From Cellulomonas fengjieae (GTDB taxonomy: Bacteria; Actinomycetota; Actinomycetes; Actinomycetales; Cellulomonadaceae): a stretch of DNA of 64,000 nt. The position numbers were made by a program, and so were the translations under genes. This document shows, in pieces, positions 63,500 to 64,000 of the stretch; position 1 is the first letter of the stretch, and the number at the start of each line of letters is the position of its first letter. Location of the stretch: the NCBI RefSeq assembly GCF_018388465.1, contig NZ_CP074404.1, forward strand, positions 930,001-994,000, read 5' to 3'. The notes below the pieces were generated by a model. That model was given only the letters and a program-made list of their open reading frames with translations. It did not search any database and was not told the DNA's origin.

Positions 63500-63940
63500 T
63501 CAGAGCCGGCGCGACAGCACGATGGAGGAGCCGACCAGCACCGCGAGCAGGAGCCACTCGATCGCGCCGATCACGGTCGCCCCGTCGGCGCCCAGCGCCA
63601 CGGCCGCCATGCCGACCGCGTTCGCCAGGAACGCCGCGAGGCCGACGTACGCCAGGGAGGAGGAGAAGATCGTCTTGTCGCGCTCGTCGGCGGTGCCCAG
63701 GAGCGCACGGCCGAACCCGCTCGCCGACGACGGACCCTGACGTGCCGCCCGCCAGCGCAGCACGGCCATGAGCACGATGAACCCGCCGCCGCCGACGAGG
63801 GCGCCGGCCGCAGTGTCGGGCTCCCCGGCCAGGGTGAACGCCAGCCAGAGGGCGCCCACGGCGAGCACGGCGGCGGTTCCGGCGACCAGGAGTCGACCCG
63901 TGGACAGGGTGCGTCGGGCGCGGGGCTCAGGCGTCGTCAT
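63500..63940 (-). CDS. four-helix integral membrane protein
   Basis: The product is 146 aa with a basic N-terminus (MTTPEPRARRTLSTG) and four hydrophobic helices: LLVAGTAAVLAVGALWLAFT, AAGALVGGGGFIVLMAVLRW, SLAYVGLAAFLANAVGMAAV and IGAIEWLLLAVLVGSSIVLS. A cytoplasmic loop between helices 2 and 3 has TADERDKTIFS, a pattern seen in uncharacterised actinobacterial membrane proteins that pair with an XRE regulator. Its ATG lies 14 bases inside the upstream regulator gene, so the two are coupled. Confidence 0.8.
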   Translation of the reverse strand: MTTPEPRARRTLSTGRLLVAGTAAVLAVGALWLAFTLAGEPDTAAGALVGGGGFIVLMAVLRWRAARQGPSSASGFGRALLGTADERDKTIFSSSLAYVGLAAFLANAVGMAAVALGADGATVIGAIEWLLLAVLVGSSIVLSRRL

Positions 63941-64000
63941 GGAAGATCTCCTCGATCGTCGTGCGGAAGTAGCGGGCCACCGCGAACGCGAGCGGCAGGG
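63927..64000 (-). CDS. XRE-type (YafN-like) small regulator, 3' end only
   Basis: The reading frame enters from the right edge and gives LPLAFAVARYFRTTIEEIFH then DDA and stop at 63927. This is the usual C-terminus of short XRE regulators of the type '...ALRIARVFGVPVEEIF'. The N-terminal HTH lies outside the window. It overlaps the next gene by 14 bases. Confidence 0.7.
   Translation of the reverse strand, partial: LPLAFAVARYFRTTIEEIFHDDA

Overview
The window is very GC-rich, uses GTG starts freely, has dense head-to-tail genes with 4-base start/stop overlaps, and has many genes with a -10-like hexamer about 6-7 bases before the start codon (probable leaderless transcripts). These traits, actinobacterial-type proteins (GatCAB, CimA, HxlR, MT0933-like antitoxin, PknH-like secreted proteins) and xylo-oligosaccharide genes point to a Cellulomonas-like actinobacterium. 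Taxonomy is inferred from style only; no rRNA or tRNA gene was recognised.

Layout. 1-4.1 kb: the end of a sugar phosphate isomerase, a small CpaE-annotated-type protein, a lipoprotein/OmpA pair, a bPH membrane protein, a 55-aa membrane protein and a LuxR-type regulator. 4.0-20.7 kb, all on the minus strand: a contractile phage-tail-like (eCIS/tailocin-like) island with sheath, tube, baseplate plug, hub-spike, PAAR tip, gp25-like and J-like wedge proteins, a 1035-aa baseplate protein with a LamG domain and a duplicated ~250-residue module, two beta-rich fibre/appendage candidates, and a 1380-aa protein with membrane segments and a polymorphic-toxin-like C-terminus. No capsid, portal, terminase, integrase, lysis, tape-measure or AAA+ ATPase gene was recognised. 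The J-like gene is split by a -1 frameshift at a G GGC CCC heptamer.

20.8-24.2 kb: gatCAB, then a GNAT acetyltransferase. 24.8-27.9 kb: a minus-strand operon of ribbon-helix-helix regulator, DUF4097 protein, ABC ATPase and ABC permease, whose promoter spacer is filled by a perfect inverted repeat. 27.9-31.6 kb: photolyase, POT peptide transporter and a PCD-VOC fusion. 31.6-40.3 kb: a xylo-oligosaccharide locus (SBP, two permeases, GH3, GH43, LacI repressor); an identical 20-bp palindrome lies before the SBP gene and before lacI. 40.4-44.1 kb: ilvD, then a divergent DHA2 drug exporter/HxlR pair with matching operators. 44.2-49.5 kb: an alpha-glucoside-type ABC importer divergent from a GH13 glucosidase, with a degraded ROK regulator in front of the GH13 gene.

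49.5-60.8 kb is dominated by branched-chain amino acid synthesis: ilvBNC, leuB, ilvE and cimA, with ilvD further upstream. ilvB and cimA are each preceded by a tiny leader ORF (one rich in Leu/Val, the other containing Leu-Ile-Ile) and a hairpin abutting an intrinsic terminator, that is, two ribosome-mediated attenuators of the same design. The last 3 kb carry a secreted sensor-like protein, a lipoate-protein ligase with its accessory domain at the N-terminus, three small membrane proteins and the end of an XRE-type regulator.
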